A DNA stretch of 64,000 nt from Metallyticus violacea (taxonomy: Eukaryota > Arthropoda > Insecta > Mantodea > Metallyticidae): contig CM060843.1 in NCBI GenBank assembly GCA_030762175.1, positions 32,871,001 through 32,935,000 on the forward strand, in the 5' to 3' direction. Shown piece by piece: positions 41,951 to 56,266 of this stretch. The notes under the pieces are model-generated. The model was not told where the DNA came from, did no database searches, and was given only the letters and a program-made list of their open reading frames with translations. The stretch's first letter is position 1. Every line of letters begins with the position of its first letter. The translations under genes and the position numbers were made by a program.

Positions 41951-43612
41951 AAACTCAACTAAACTAAACAATAAACTAAACTAAACTATAAACTACATTA
42001 TAATGTAACTAAATTAAATTTAACTAACCTAACCTAACCTAACCTAAACTAACCTAAAATAAACTAAACTAACCTAACCTAACCTAACCAAACTAAACCT
42101 AACCAAACCTAAACTAAACTAAACGAAACTAAACTAAACTAACCTAACCTAAACTAAACTAAACTACTAAACTAAAATAAACTCACCTAACATAACCTAA
42201 GCTAACCTAACCTAAACTAAACTAAAGTAAACTAAACTAACCTAACCCAACGTAACCTAAATTAAACTAAACTAAACTAAGCTAACCTAACCTAAACTAA
42301 ATTAAACTAAAACAAACAGAACTAAACTAAACCAAACCAAACTAAACTAAACTAAAACATAAACTAAACTATAATCTAAACTAAACTAAATTAAAAACTA
42401 AACTATATACTAAACTAAACTAAACTAAATTAAAATAAATTAAACAAAACTAAATTAAACAAAACTAAACTATACTAAACTAAACTAAACTGAACTATAA
42501 ACTAAACTATAAACTAAACGAGTAAAATCTAAACTAAACTAAACTAAACTACACTAACCTAACCTAACATAACCTAACTTAACCTAACCTAACCTAACCT
42601 AACCTAAACTAAACTAAACTAACCTAACCTAACCTAAACTAAACTAAATTAAATTAACCTAACCTAATATAAACAGAACTAAACTAAACTGAACTAAACT
42701 ACACTAACCTAACCTAACATAACCTAACCTAACCTAACCTAACCTAAACTAAACTTAAGTAAACTAAACTAAACTAAACTAATCTAAACTAAACTAATTT
42801 AAACTATAAACTAAACTATAAACTAAACTAAAATAAAATAAACTAAAAGAAACTATCCTAACCTATCCTAACCTAAACTAAGCTAAACTAATCTAACCTA
42901 ACCTAACCTAACCTAAACTACACTAAACTAAACTAAATTATAAACTAAACTAAACTATAAATAAACTAAAATAAACTAAACTAAATTAAACTAAACTAAA
43001 CTAAAGTAACCTAACTTCACCTAACCTAACCTAAAGTAAACTAAACTTACCTAACCTTACCTAACCTAACGTAAACTATACTAATCTAAACTAAACTAAC
43101 TAAGCTTAACTAAACTAAACTAAACTGAACTAAACTATCCTAACCTAAATTAAATTAATCAAACCTAACCTAACCAAACCGAAACTAAACTAAACTAAAC
43201 TGTAAACTAAATAATAAACTAAATTAAACTAAACTATAAATTATCTAAACTAAACTAAACTAAGCTAAACTAAAGTAACCTGACTTAACCTAACCTAACC
43301 TAAACTAAAATAAATTAATCTAACCTAACGTAACGTAAAGTAAACTAATCCAAAATAAACTAACTAAGCTAATCTAAACTAAACTACACTAAACTAAACT
43401 ATACTAAACTATATACTTAACTATAAATTAACTAAACTAATTAATAAACAAAACTATAAACAAAACTAAACATAACTAAACTAAACTAAACTATAAACTA
43501 AATTAACCATAAACTAAACTAAAATAAACTAAACTATAAATTATCTAAACTAAACTAACTTAAAGTAACCTAACTCAACCTAACCTAACCTAACGTAAAC
43601 TAAACTAAACTT
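41951..43612. repeat. Y block, copy 4
   Basis: The opening landmark is mutated (ATAATGTAACTAAATT near 42001). CGAGTAAAATCT is at 42519 and the S landmark follows 1,094 bases later at 43613. It is the closest relative of the right end of the window (offset 20,583-20,590). Confidence 0.84.
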
Positions 43613-45510
43613 ACCGAATCTAATTCAAACTAAACTAAACTAGAAACTAAAGAAAACTATAAACTAAACTATAAACTAAACTAAACTAAACTAAATTATA
43701 AATTATCTAAACTAAACTAAACTAAACTAAACTAAAGTAACCTAACTTAAACTAACCTAACCTAACCTAAACTAAACTTAACTAACGTAACCTAACCTAA
43801 CCTAACGTAACGTAAACTGTATTAATCTAAAATAAACTAACTAAGCTAAGCTAAACTAAACTAAACTAAACTAACTTAACCTAACATAACCTAACGTAAC
43901 CGAACAAAACCTAAACTAAACTAAACTAAACTAAACCAAGTTAACCTAACCTAACCTAACCTAACCTAACCTAAACTAAACTAAACTAAGCTAACCTAAC
44001 CTAACCTAACCTAACCTAACCTAACATAACCTAAACGAAACTAAAATAAACTAAACTAAATTAACAATAAATTGAACTACAAACCAAAATATATTATAAA
44101 CTAATTTATAAACTATACTAAACTATTAAGTAAAATTAATTAACTAAACTAAACTAACCTAAACTAACCTAACCTAAACTAAACTAAATTAAACTAAACT
44201 AGGCTAATTTTACCTAACCTAAAATAAACTAAACTACACTAAACTATTCTAAATCCAACTAAACTAAACTAAACTAACCTAACCTAACTTAACCTAACCT
44301 AACCTAACCTAAACTAAATTATACTCTACTAACCTAACATAACCTAACCTAATCTAATCTAAACTACACTAAACTAAACTAAAGTAAACTAAATTAAACT
44401 AAACTAAACTAAACTACATTAAATTAAACAATAAACTAAACTAAATTAAACTACAAAATAAACTAAAAACTTAGCTAAACAAAACTAAACTTAACTAAAC
44501 TACACTAACCTAACCTAACCTAACCTAACCTAACTGAAACTAAAGTAAACTAAAATAAAGTATGAACTAAACTAAACTGAACTATAAACTAAATTATAAA
44601 CTAAACTTAACTAAACTAAACTGTAAACTAAACAAAACTTAACTAAACTTAACTATACTAAACTAAACTAAACTAAGCTAACCTAAACTAACTTAATGTA
44701 ACCTAATCTAACCTAACCGAAACTAAACTAAACTAAACTAATCTAACCTAATCTAACTTAAACTAATCTAACCTAAACTGAACTATAAACTAAAGTAAAC
44801 TATATACTAATCTATAAATTAAACTTAACTAAACTAAACCATAAATTATCTAAACTAAACTAAACTAAGCTAAAGTAACCTAACTTAACCTAACCTAACC
44901 TAATTAAACTAAACTAAACGAACCTAACCTAACCTAACCTAACGTAACGTAAGCTATACTAATCTAAAATAAACAAACTAAGCTAAACTAAACTAAACTA
45001 AACCATATATTTAACTATAAACTAAACTTATAAATAAACTAAAATAAACTAAACTATAAACTAAACTAAACTTACCTAAACTAAACTAAAGTAACTTAAC
45101 CTAACATAACCTAACGTAACCGAACCTAACCTAAACTAAACTAAACTAAACTAAGCTAATCCAACCTAACCTAACATAACTTAAACGAAACTAAACTGAA
45201 CTAAACTAAAATATAAACTACAATATAAACTGAACTAAACTATAAACTAAACTGTAAACTATACTGAACTATTAACTAAAATAAATTAACTAAACTATAC
45301 TAACCTAAAATAACCTAACATAACCTAAATAGAATTAAACTAAACTAACCTAACCTAACCTAACCTAAACTTAACTAAACTAAACTTAAATAACCTAACC
45401 TGACCTAACTAAATCTAACCTAAACTAAATTAAACTAAACTAAACTAAACTAAACTAAACTAAATTAAGTAAACGAAATTAAATTAAACTAAACTAAACT
45501 AAACTAAACT
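43613..45510. repeat. S block, copy 6
   Basis: Complete copy, with TAGAAACTAAAGAAAAC at 43641 (others read AAAGTAAAC). Two runs of about six CCTAA near 43945 and 43995 replace the GCTAA run of copies 1-3, one sign of copy-specific change at this spot. It leads into A copy III. Confidence 0.85.
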
Positions 45511-46256
45511 AACCTAACCTAACATTAACTAAACTAAACAAAACTAAAATAAACTAAACTAAACTAACATAATCTAACCTAACCTAATCTAAACTAAGCT
45601 AAATTAAACTAAACGAACTAAACTAAACTATAAATCAAACTATAAATTAAACTAAACTAAACCATAAACTAAAATATAAATTAAATTACACTAAACTAAA
45701 ATATAAACTGAACTAAACTTAACTAAACTAAGCTAAACTAAACTAAGGTAAACTAACCTAATCTAACCTAACCTAAACTAAACTAAACCAAACTAAGCTA
45801 ACCTAACCTAACCTAGCCTAACCTAACCAAACCTAAACGAAACTAAACTAAACTAAATAAAACATAACTAAACTAAACTAAACCATAAACAAAATTATTA
45901 ACTAAAGTAAACGAAAGTATAAACTAAACTTTAAACTAAAATAAACTAAACTAAACTAAACTATAAACTAAAGTAAAGTAAACTAAACTATAAATTAAAC
46001 TAAACTTAACTTAACTAAACTAAACTTAACTAACCTAACCTAATTTAATCTAACCTAAACTAAACTAAGCTAACCTAAATTAACATAAACTAACCTAACC
46101 TAAACTAAACTACAGTAAACTAAACTAAAATAAATTTAACGAAACTAAACTAAACTAACTAAACAAAATTAACTAAACTATAAACTAAACTAAACTTAAC
46201 TATATTCACCATAAATTAATCTAAAATAAACGAAACTAAACTAAATTAAACTATAA

Positions 46257-46287
<31 letters not shown>

Positions 46288-49200
46288 CTTAGCTAACCTA
46301 ACCTAACCTAACTTAACCTAACCTAAACTATACTAAAGTAAACTAAAGTAAACTAAGCTAAACTTAACTAAACTAAACTGAACTATAAACTTAACTATAT
46401 AATAATTTAATCTAAGCCATAAACTAAACTAAACTAAACTATAAACTAAACTAAACTATAAAATAAACTATAAACTAAACTAAACTAAAGTAAAATAACC
46501 TAAACTAACCTAACCTAAGCTAAACTAAGCTAAACTAAACTAAACTAACATAACCTAACCTAACATATACTAACATAAACTAAACTAACCTAACAAAACC
46601 TAACCTAAATAAACTAATCTAAATTAACCTAAACTAACCTATCCTCACCTAACCTAAACTATACTAAAATAAACTACACTAAATTAAACTAAACTAACCT
46701 ATCCTCACCTAACCTAAACTATACTAAAATAAACTACACTAAATTAAACTAAACTAACCTAACCCAACCTAAACTAAACCAAGCTATACTAAACTAAACT
46801 AAACTTAAACTAAACTAAACTTAACTAAACTAAACTTAACTAAACAAAACTTAGCTAACCTAACCTAACCTAACCTAAACTAAACTAAACAAAACTAAAG
46901 TAAAGTAAACTAAACTAATCTAAACTAAACTAACCTGACCTAACATAAACTAACCTAACGTAACCTAACCTAAACTATAAACTAAACTAAACTAAACTAT
47001 CCTAACCAAACCTAACCTAACCTAAACTAAACTAAACTAATCTAACCTACCCTAATCTAAACTAAACTAAACTATACTAAACTGTAAACTAAACTAAACT
47101 AAACTATATGCTAAAATAAACTAAAGTATAAATTAACTAAACTAAACTAAACTTAACTAAAGTAACCTAACCTAACCTAACCTAAACTAAACTAAATTAA
47201 CCTAACCTAACCTAAGCTAACCTGAGCTAAACTATACTAAACTAAACTAAATTAAACTAAACAATAAACTAAACTAAACTTAACTAAACTAAACTATAAA
47301 ATAAACTAAATAAACTAAACTAAACTAAACTTTACTAAATTAACCTAATAAAACCTAACCTAAACTAAACCAAACTAAACTAAACTCATCTAAAATAGCC
47401 TAAACTAAACTATAAACTAAACTATAGGCTTAAGTATAAAATAAACTAAACTAAACTAAACTAACTTCACCTTACCTAACAAAAATAAACTAAACTACTA
47501 TAATAAACTACACTAACCTAACCTAACCTAACCTAGCCTAAACAAACGTAACCTAAACTAAAAAAACTAACCTAACCTAAACTAACCTAAACTAAACTAA
47601 ACTAACCTAACATAACCTAACCTAAACTAAACTAAACCAAACTAAACTAAACTAAACTAAACCAAACTAAACTAAACTAAACTAAACCAAACTAAACTAA
47701 ACTAAACTAAACCATAAACTAAACTATAAACTAAACTAAATTATAAACTAAACTATAATCTAAAATAAAATAAACTAAATTAAAATAAATTAAACTAAAC
47801 TAAATTAAACAAAACTAAACTATAAACTAAACTATAATCTAAACTATTAACTAAACTAAAATATAAACTAAAATATAGTAAAATAAACTAAACTAAACTA
47901 TCCCAACCTAACCTAACCTAACCTAAACTAAACTAAACTAATCTAATCTAACCTTACCTAAACTAAACTAAACTAAACTAAACTATAAACTAAACTAAAG
48001 TATAAACTAAACTAAAGTAAACTAAACTATAAATTATATAAACTAAACTAAACTAAACTAAAGTAACCTAACTCAACCCAACCTAATCTAACCTAAACTA
48101 AACTAAACTTACCTAATCTAACTTAACTAAACTAAACTAAACTAAACTATAAACTAAAGTAAACTATAAATTAAACTATAAACTATACTAAACCAAACTA
48201 AATTATAAATTATCTAAACTAAACTAAACTAAACTAAACTAACCTAACCTAACCTAACCTAACGTAACGTAAACTGTACTAATCTAAAATAAACTAACTA
48301 AGCTACACTAAACTAAACTAAACCAAACTAAACTAAACTAAACTAACTTAACCTAACATAACCTAACGTAACCGAACCTAACTTAAACTAAACTAAACTA
48401 AACTAAGATAACCTAACCTAACCTAACCTAACCTAACCTAAACTAAACTAAACTAAACTAAGCTAACCTAACCTAACCTAACCTAACATAACCTAAACGA
48501 AACTAAACTAAACTAAATTAACTATAAATTAAACTATAAACTAAACTAAACTATAAACTGATTTATAAACTATACTAAACTATTCACTAAAATAAACTAT
48601 AAATTAAACTATAAACTATACTAAACTAAACTAAATTATAAATTATCTAAACTAAACTAAACTAACCAAAACTAACCTAACGTAAACTAAAATAAATTAA
48701 ATTAAACTAGGGTAACCTAACCTAACCTAAACTAATATAAACTAAACTAAACTACACTAAACTAAAATAAATTAAAATAAACTCAACTAAACTGAACTAT
48801 AAACAAAACTAAACAAATCTAAACTATAAACTAAACTAAACTAAATTAAATAAATTAAAATGAATTAAACTAAACTAAATTAAACAAAACTAAACTAAAC
48901 TGAACTATAAACTAAACTAAACGAAATTAAACTATAAACTAAACGAGACTAAACTAAACTAACCTAACCTAAAATAACCTAACCTAACCTAATCTAATCA
49001 AAACTAAACTAAACTAAACTAACCCAACCTAACCTAACCTAACCTAATCTAAACTGAACTAAACAAAACTAAACTAACGTAACCTAATCTAAACTGAACT
49101 AAAATAAACTACACTAAACTAAACTAACCTAACCTAACCAAACCTAACTTAAGCTTAACTATCCTAACCTAACATAAGCTAACCTAACCTAAACTAAACT

Positions 49201-51157
49201 AAACCTAAGTAAACAAAACTAAACTATAAACTAAACGAAACTAAACTGAACTAAACTAAATTATATGCTAAACTAAACTAAAGTATAAATTAAATAAACC
49301 AAACTAAACTTAACTAAAGTAACCTAACCTAACCTAAGCTAACCTGAGCTAAACTATACTAAACTAAACTAAATTAAACTAAACAAAAGTATAAACTTAA
49401 CTATAAACTAAACTAAACTAAACTATAAACTAAACTAAACTAAACTAAATTGTACACTAAACAAAACTTAACTAAACTAAATTAAAATAAACACAACTAA
49501 ACTGAAATATAAACTAAACTAAACAAATCTAAACTATAAACTAAACTAAACTAAAGTAAACTAACCTAAACTAACCTGACATATATTAAACTGAACTAAA
49601 CTAAATTAAACTAAACTAAACTATAAACTAAACCATAAACTAAACTAAACTAAAGTAAACTAACCTAAACTAACCTGACATAACCTAAACTGAACTAAAC
49701 TAACTAACTAACCTAAACGAAACGAAACTAAACTAAACTAATCTAACCTAACCTAACCTAAACGAAACTAAACTAAACTAAACTAAACTATAAACTAAAC
49801 TATAAACTAAACTACACTAAACTAAACTAAAAAAATCTAAACTATAAACTAAACTAAACTCAACTAAAGTAAACTAACCTAAACTAACCTGACATAACCT
49901 AAACTGAATTAAAGTAAACTAACCTAACCTAACCTAAACTAAACTAATAAATTCATTTAACTAAACTAAACTAAACTATACTAAACTAAACTAACCTAAC
50001 CTAACCTAACCTAAACTAAACTAAACTTAACTAAACTAAACTATAAACTAAACCTGATTATACTATAAAGTAAATAATAATCTAACTAAATTAAATTTTA
50101 CTAACCTAACCTAATCTAACCTAAACTAAGGTAAAATAAACTAAACTAACCTAACCTAACCTAACAGAACTAAACCTAACCTAACCTAAACTAAACTAAA
50201 CTAAACGAAACGAAACTAAACTAAACTATCCTAACCTAAACTAAACTAAACTCACCTAACATAACCTAAGCTAACCTAACCTAAACTAAACTAAAGTAAA
50301 CTAAACTAACCTAACCCAACCTAACCTAAACTAAAATACGGTAAATTAAGCTAACCTAAACATCCTAGCCTAACCTAACCTAAATGAAACTAAACTATAC
50401 TAAACTTAACTAAATTAAAAAAAACTAAACTAAACTAAACTATAAACTAAACGAAACTAAATTAAACTAACCTAACCTAACATAACCTAACCTAACTTAT
50501 GCTTACCTAACCTAAACTAAACTAAACTACTATAATAAACTAAACTAACCTAACCTAACCTAACATAACCTAGCCTAAACTAACCTAACCTAAACTAAAA
50601 AAAACTAACCTAACCTAAACTAACATAAACTAAACTAAACTAACCTAACCTAACCTAACCTAAATTAACTAAACTAAACTAAACTAAACCAAACTAAACC
50701 AAACTAAATCAAACTAAACTAAACTAAACAAAACTATAAACTAAACTATAAACTAAACTAAATTAAATTATAAACTAAACTATAATCTAAACTAAAATAA
50801 ACTAAATTAAAATAAATTAAACTAAACTAAATTAAACAAAACTAATGTATAATAAACTAAACTAATTAAAACTATAAACTAAACTATAAACTAAACTATA
50901 ATCTAAACTATTAACTAAACTAAACTAAAGTATAAACTAAAATATACTAAAATATACTAAACTAAATTATCCTAACCTAACCTAACGTAAACTTAACTAA
51001 ACTAATCTAATCTAACCTTATTTAAACTAAACTAAACTAAACTAAACTAAACCATAAACTAAACTAAAATAAACTAAACTATAAATTATCTAAACTAAAC
51101 TAAATTAAAGTAACCTAACTCAACCTAACCTAACCTAACGTATACTAAACTAAACTT
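45511..51157. repeat. A block, copy III, with a 1,275-bp deletion
   Basis: Same order as A copies I and II (60-bp pair at 46638, CTATAGGCTTAAG at 47422, TACGGTAAATTAAGC near 50337). About 1,275 bases corresponding to 5016-6290 of copy I are missing at 48761, where ACTACACTAA joins ACTAAAATAAATT. It keeps the stretch that copy II lost near 25984, and has GACATATATTAAAC at 49577 followed about 100 bases later by GACATAACC. It has one unit of the 661-bp element. Confidence 0.85.
46638..46757. repeat. 60-bp perfect tandem duplication in A copy III
   Basis: Units at 46638-46697 and 46698-46757, same sequence as in copies I and II. The bases just before differ by one substitution (ATTAACCTAAAC for ATTAAACTAAAC). 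Confidence 0.92.
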
Positions 51158-51770
51158 ACCGAATCTAATTCAAACTAAACTAAACTATAAACTAAAGTAA
51201 ACTATAAACTAAACTATAAACTAAACTAAACTAAACTAAAGTAACCTAAATTAAACTAACCTAACCTAACCTAAACTAAACTAAACTAACCTAACCTAAC
51301 CTAACGTAACGTAAACTGTATTAATATAAAATAAACTAACTAAGCTAAGCTAAACTAAACTAAACTAAACTAAACTAAACTAACTTAACCTAACATAACC
51401 TAACGTAACCGAACCTAACCTAAACTAAACTAACCTAACCTAACCTAACCTAACCTAAACTAAACTGATCTAAGCTAAGCTAAGCTAAGCTAAGCTAACC
51501 TAACCTAACATTACCTAAACGAAACTAAAATAAACTAAACTAAATTAAACTAAACTAGGTTAACCTTACCTAACCTAAAATAAACTAAACTACACTAAAC
51601 TATTCTAAATCCAACTAAACTAACTAAACTAACCTAAACTAACTTAACCTAACCTAACCTAACCTAAAATAAATTATACTCTACTAACATAACCTAACCT
51701 AACCTAATCTAATCTTAACTAAACTAAACTAAACTATTAACTAAATTATAATCTAACTAAATCAAATTAA
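51158..51770. repeat. Shortened S block after A copy III
   Basis: ACCGAATCTAATTC at 51158, GTATTAATATAAAA near 51319, GTAACCGAACC near 51407. The region contains an expanded GCTAA run. It leaves the common order near 51760-51780 (ATCAAATTAAACTAACAAAATG), so the usual step into a complete Y is disturbed. Confidence 0.75.
51474..51498. repeat. GCTAA expanded to five units
   Basis: Five GCTAA words stand where the equivalent places near 9539 and 27841 have two. It is the same word and length as at 30041-30065 but in a different block, so the expansion is independent or was copied between sites. Confidence 0.85.
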
Positions 51771-53144
51771 ACTAACAAAATGTAACCTAACCTAAACTAA
51801 CCTAAATTAAACTAAACTAACCTAACCTAACCTAAACTAAACTAAACTAAACTACTAAACAAAAATAAACTCACCTAACATAACCTAAGCTAACCTAACC
51901 TAAACTAAACCAAAGTAAACTAAACTAACCTAACCCAACCTAACCTAAATTAAACTAAACTAAACTAAGCTACCTAACCTAAACTAAACTAAACTAAAAC
52001 AAACAGAACTAAACTAAACCAAACCAAACTAAACTAAACTAAACCATAAACTAAACTACAAACTAACCTAAACTAAATTAAAAATTACACAATATACTAA
52101 ACTAAACTAAACTAAATTAAAATAAATTAAACAAAACTAAATGAAACAAAACTAAACTATACTAAACCAAACTAAACTGAACTATAAACTACATTATAAA
52201 CTAAACGAGTCAAATCTAAAGTAAAATAAACTAAACTACACTAACCTAACCTAACATAACCTAACCTTACCTAACCTAACCTAACCTAAACTAAACTAAA
52301 CTAAACTAAACTCACCTAACCTAACCTAAACTAAACTAAACTAAATTAAATTAACCTAACCTAATATAAACTGAACTTAACTAAACTAAACTAAACCACA
52401 CTAACCAAACCTAACATAACCTAACCTAACCTAACCTAACCTATCCTAACCTAACCTAAACTAAACTTAAGTAAACTAAACTAAACTAAACTAATATAAA
52501 ATAAACTAATTTAAACTATAAACTAAACTATAAACTAAACTAAACTAAAATAAACTAAACTAAACTATCCTAACCTAACCTAACCTAAAATAAACTAAAC
52601 TAATCTAACATAACCTAACCTAAACTAAACTACACTAAACTAAACTAAATTAAACTTAACTAAACTAAAGTAACCTAACTTCACCTAACCTAACCTAACC
52701 TAAACAAAACTAAACTTACCTAAAATAACCTAACCTAACGTAAACTATACTAATCTAAACTAAACTAACTAAGCTTAACTAAACTAAACTAAACTGAACT
52801 AAACTATGCTAACCTAAATTAAATTAATCTAACCTAACCTAAACTAACCGAAACTAAACTAAACTAAACCGTAAACTAAACTATAAACTAAACTAAACTA
52901 AACTATGAATTATCTAAACTAAACAAAACTATGCTAAACTAAAGTAACCTGACTTAACCTAACCTAACCTAAACTAAAATAAATTAACCTAACCTAACGT
53001 AACGTAAAGTAAACTAATCCAAAATAAACTAACTAAGCTAATCTAAACTAAACTACACTAAACTAAACTATACTAAACTATATACTTAACTATAAACTAA
53101 ACTAAACCAATTAATAAACTAAACTATAAACTAAACTAAACATA
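51771..53144. repeat. Y-like mosaic after A copy III
   Basis: Pentamer DNA only. The left part resembles the 40.85-41.22 kb Y-like piece (CGAGTCAAATCT at 52206, against 41218). 52566-52803 matches 33786-34023. The rest follows the right half of Y, with AACTAAGCTTAAC near 52770 and CCTGACTTAACC near 52949, but instead of reaching an S start it passes into the E block. Confidence 0.65.
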
Positions 53145-53744
53145 AATAAACTAAACTAAACTAAACTAACTTAACCTAACATAACCTAACGTAACCGAAC
53201 CTAACCTAATTGAAACGAAACTAAACTAAACTAAACTACACTATAAATTAAAGTAAACTATAAACTATACTAAACTATAAACTAAACTAAACTAAAGTAA
53301 AATAACCTAAACTAACCAACCTAAGCTAAACTAAGCCAAACTTAACTAAACTAACATAACCTAACCTAACGTAACCTAACCTAAACTAATATAAACTAAA
53401 CTAAACTAAACTAACCTAACATAACCTAACCTAAATAACCTAATGTAAATTAAACTAACCTAACCTATGCTCACCTAACCTAAACTAAACTAAAATAAAC
53501 CAAGCTAAACTAAACTAAACTAAACTATAAACTAAACAAAACTTAACTAAACTAAACTAAACCAAACTAAGCTAACCTAACCTAACCTAAACTAACCTAA
53601 CCTAACCTAACGTAACCTAACCTAAACTAAACTATAAACTAAACTAAACTACACTAACCAAACCTAACCTAAACTAAAATAAACTAAAGTAATCTAACCT
53701 ACCCTAAACTAAACTAAACTAAACTATACTAAACTATAAACTAA
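53145..53744. repeat. E block, copy 1
   Basis: Recurs at about 58190-58869. It has GTAACCGAACC near 53192, ACACTATAAATTAAAG near 53237, GTAAAATAACC near 53299 and a single-copy relative of the 60-bp unit (CTATGCTCACC) near 53465. It resembles A near 2790-3400 in a more diverged form. Confidence 0.72.
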
Positions 53745-55019
53745 ACTAAACTAAACTATATGCTAAACTAAACTAAAGTATAAATTAACTAAACTAAACT
53801 AAACTTAACTAAAGTAACCTAACCTAACCTAACCTAACCTAAACTAAACTACATTAACATAACCTAAGCTAACCTGAGCTAAACTATACTAAACTAAACT
53901 AAATTAAACTAAACAAAAGTATAAACTTAACTATAAACTAAACTAAACTAAACTATAAACTAAACTAAACTAAATTGTACAGTAAACAAAACTTAATTAA
54001 ACTAAATTAAAATAAACTCAACTAAACTGAACTATAAACTAAACTTAACAAATCTAAACTATAAACTATACTAAACTAAAGTAAACTAACCTAAACTAAC
54101 CTGACATATCCTAAACTGAACTAAAGTAAATTAAACTAAACTAAACTATAAACTAAACCATAAACCAATCTAAACTAAATTAAACAAATCTAAATTATAA
54201 ACTAAACTAAACTAAAGTAAACTAACCTAAACTAACCTGAAATAACCTAAACTGAACTAAACTAACTAACTAACCTAAACGAAACTAAACTAAACTAAAC
54301 TAATCTAACCTAACCTAACCTAAACGAAACTAAACTAAACTAAACTAAACTATTAACAAAACTATAAAATAAACTACACTAAACTAAACTAAACAAATAT
54401 AAACTATAAACTAAACTAAACTCAACTAAAGTAAACTAAAGTAAACTAACCTGACATAACTTAACTGAATTAAAGTAAACTAACCTAACCTAACCTAAAC
54501 TAAACTAAACTAAATTCACTAAACTAAACTAAACTAAACTAAACTAACCTAACCTAACCTAAACTAACCTAAATTTACCTTAACTAAACTAAACTATAAA
54601 CTAAACTAAACTAAACCATAAACAAAATTATAATCTAACTAAATTAAATTTAACTAACCTAACCTAACCTAAACTAACCTAAAGTAAACTAAACTATCCT
54701 AACCTAACCTAACCTAACCAAACTAAACCTAACCTAACCTAAACTAAACTAAACTAAACTAAACGAAACTAAACTAAACTAACCTAACCTAAACTAAACT
54801 AAACTAAACTAAACCCACCTAACATAACCTAAGCTAACCTAACCTAAACTAAACTAAAGTAAACTAAACTAACCTAACCTAACCTAACCTAAACTAAACT
54901 AAACTAAGATAAGCTAACCTAAACTAAACTAAACTAAACGAAACAGAACTAATCTAAACCAAACCAAACGAAACTAAACTAAACCATAAACTAAACTATA
55001 AACTAAACTAAACTAAATT
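53745..55019. repeat. C block, copy 2
   Basis: GACATATCCTAAACTG near 54102 and CGAAACAGAACTAATC at 54939. Same order as 37060-38230 and 58870-60040. Private changes include TATTAACAAAAC near 54352. Confidence 0.78.
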
Positions 55020-55734
55020 ATAAACTAATCTATAAACTAAACTAAACTATAAACCAAACTGTAAACTAAACTTAACTAAACTATACTGTAAACTAAACTA
55101 AACTTAACTTAACTTAACTAAACTAAACTAACCCAAAATAACCTAACTTAAATTAACCTAACCTAACCTAACCTAAACTAAACTAAACTAAATTAAACTT
55201 AACTAACCTAAACTAAACTAAACTAAACTATACTAAACTAATCTAAACTAAACTGCACTATAAACTAAACTATAAACTAAACTAGACTATAATCTTAACT
55301 GTAAACTAAATTAAGCCATAAACTAAACTATAAACTAAATTTAACTAAACTAAACTAAACGAAACTAACCCAACTTAACCTAACTTAATCTAAACTAAAA
55401 CAAAAGTAAACTAAGCTAACCTAAACTAACCTAGCCTAACCTAACCTAAATGAAACTAAACTATACTAAACTTAACTAAATTAAAAAAAACTAAACTAAA
55501 CTAAACTATAAACTAAACGAAAATAAATTAAACTAACCTAACCTAACATAACCTAACCTAACTTAAGCTTACCTAACCTAAACTAACTAAACTACTATAA
55601 TAAAGTAAACTAACCTAACCTAACCTAACCTAACCTAACCTAACATAACCTCTCCTAAACTAATCTAACCTAAACTAAAAAACAACTAACCTAACTTAAA
55701 CTAACCTAAACTAAACTAAACTAAACTAACCTAA
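55020..55734. repeat. Partial D block
   Basis: Only the right half of D, from CTAATCTATAAACTAAAC near 55026 (equivalent near 15354) through GCAC at 55255 to the A-run near 55485 and CTTAAGCTTACC near 55562. It is joined to the C block by loss of Y-like sequence and the left half of D. Confidence 0.75.
55614..55643 (-). repeat. Perfect telomere-type run, six TTAGG units
   Basis: Six uninterrupted CCTAA words (TTAGG on the - strand), followed by CATAACC. The equivalent place in other D-type copies (near 62485) has three, so the run length varies between copies. Confidence 0.83.
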
Positions 55735-56266
55735 CCTAACCTAACCTAAATTAACTAAACTAAACTAAATTAAACCAAAATAAACTAAACAAAAACCAAA
55801 CTAAACTAAACTAAACTAAACCATAAACTAAACTATAAACTAAACTAAATTAAATTATAATCTAAACTATAATCTAAACTAAAATAAACTAAATTAAAAT
55901 AAATTAAACTAAACTAAATTAAACAAAACTAAACTATACTAAACTAAACTAATTTAAACTATAAACTAAACTATAAACTAAACTATAATCTAAACTATTA
56001 ACTAAACTAAACTAAAGTATAAACTAAAATATACTAAAATAAACTAAACTATCCTAACCTAACCTAACCTAACCTAAACTTAACTAATCTAATCTAATCT
56101 AACCTTACCTAAACTAAACTAAACTAAACTAAACTAAACTAAACTATAAACTAAACTAAATCATAAACTAAACTAAAATAAACTAAACTATAAATTATCT
56201 AAACTAAACTAAACTAAAGTAACCTAACTCAACCTAACCTAACCTAACGTAAACTAAACTAAACTT
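55735..56266. repeat. P block, copy 2
   Basis: Partner of 34081-34620. AAAAACCAAAC is at 55791 and the S landmark at 56267, offsets 21,651 and 21,646. Start of the second long copy of this family. Confidence 0.8.
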
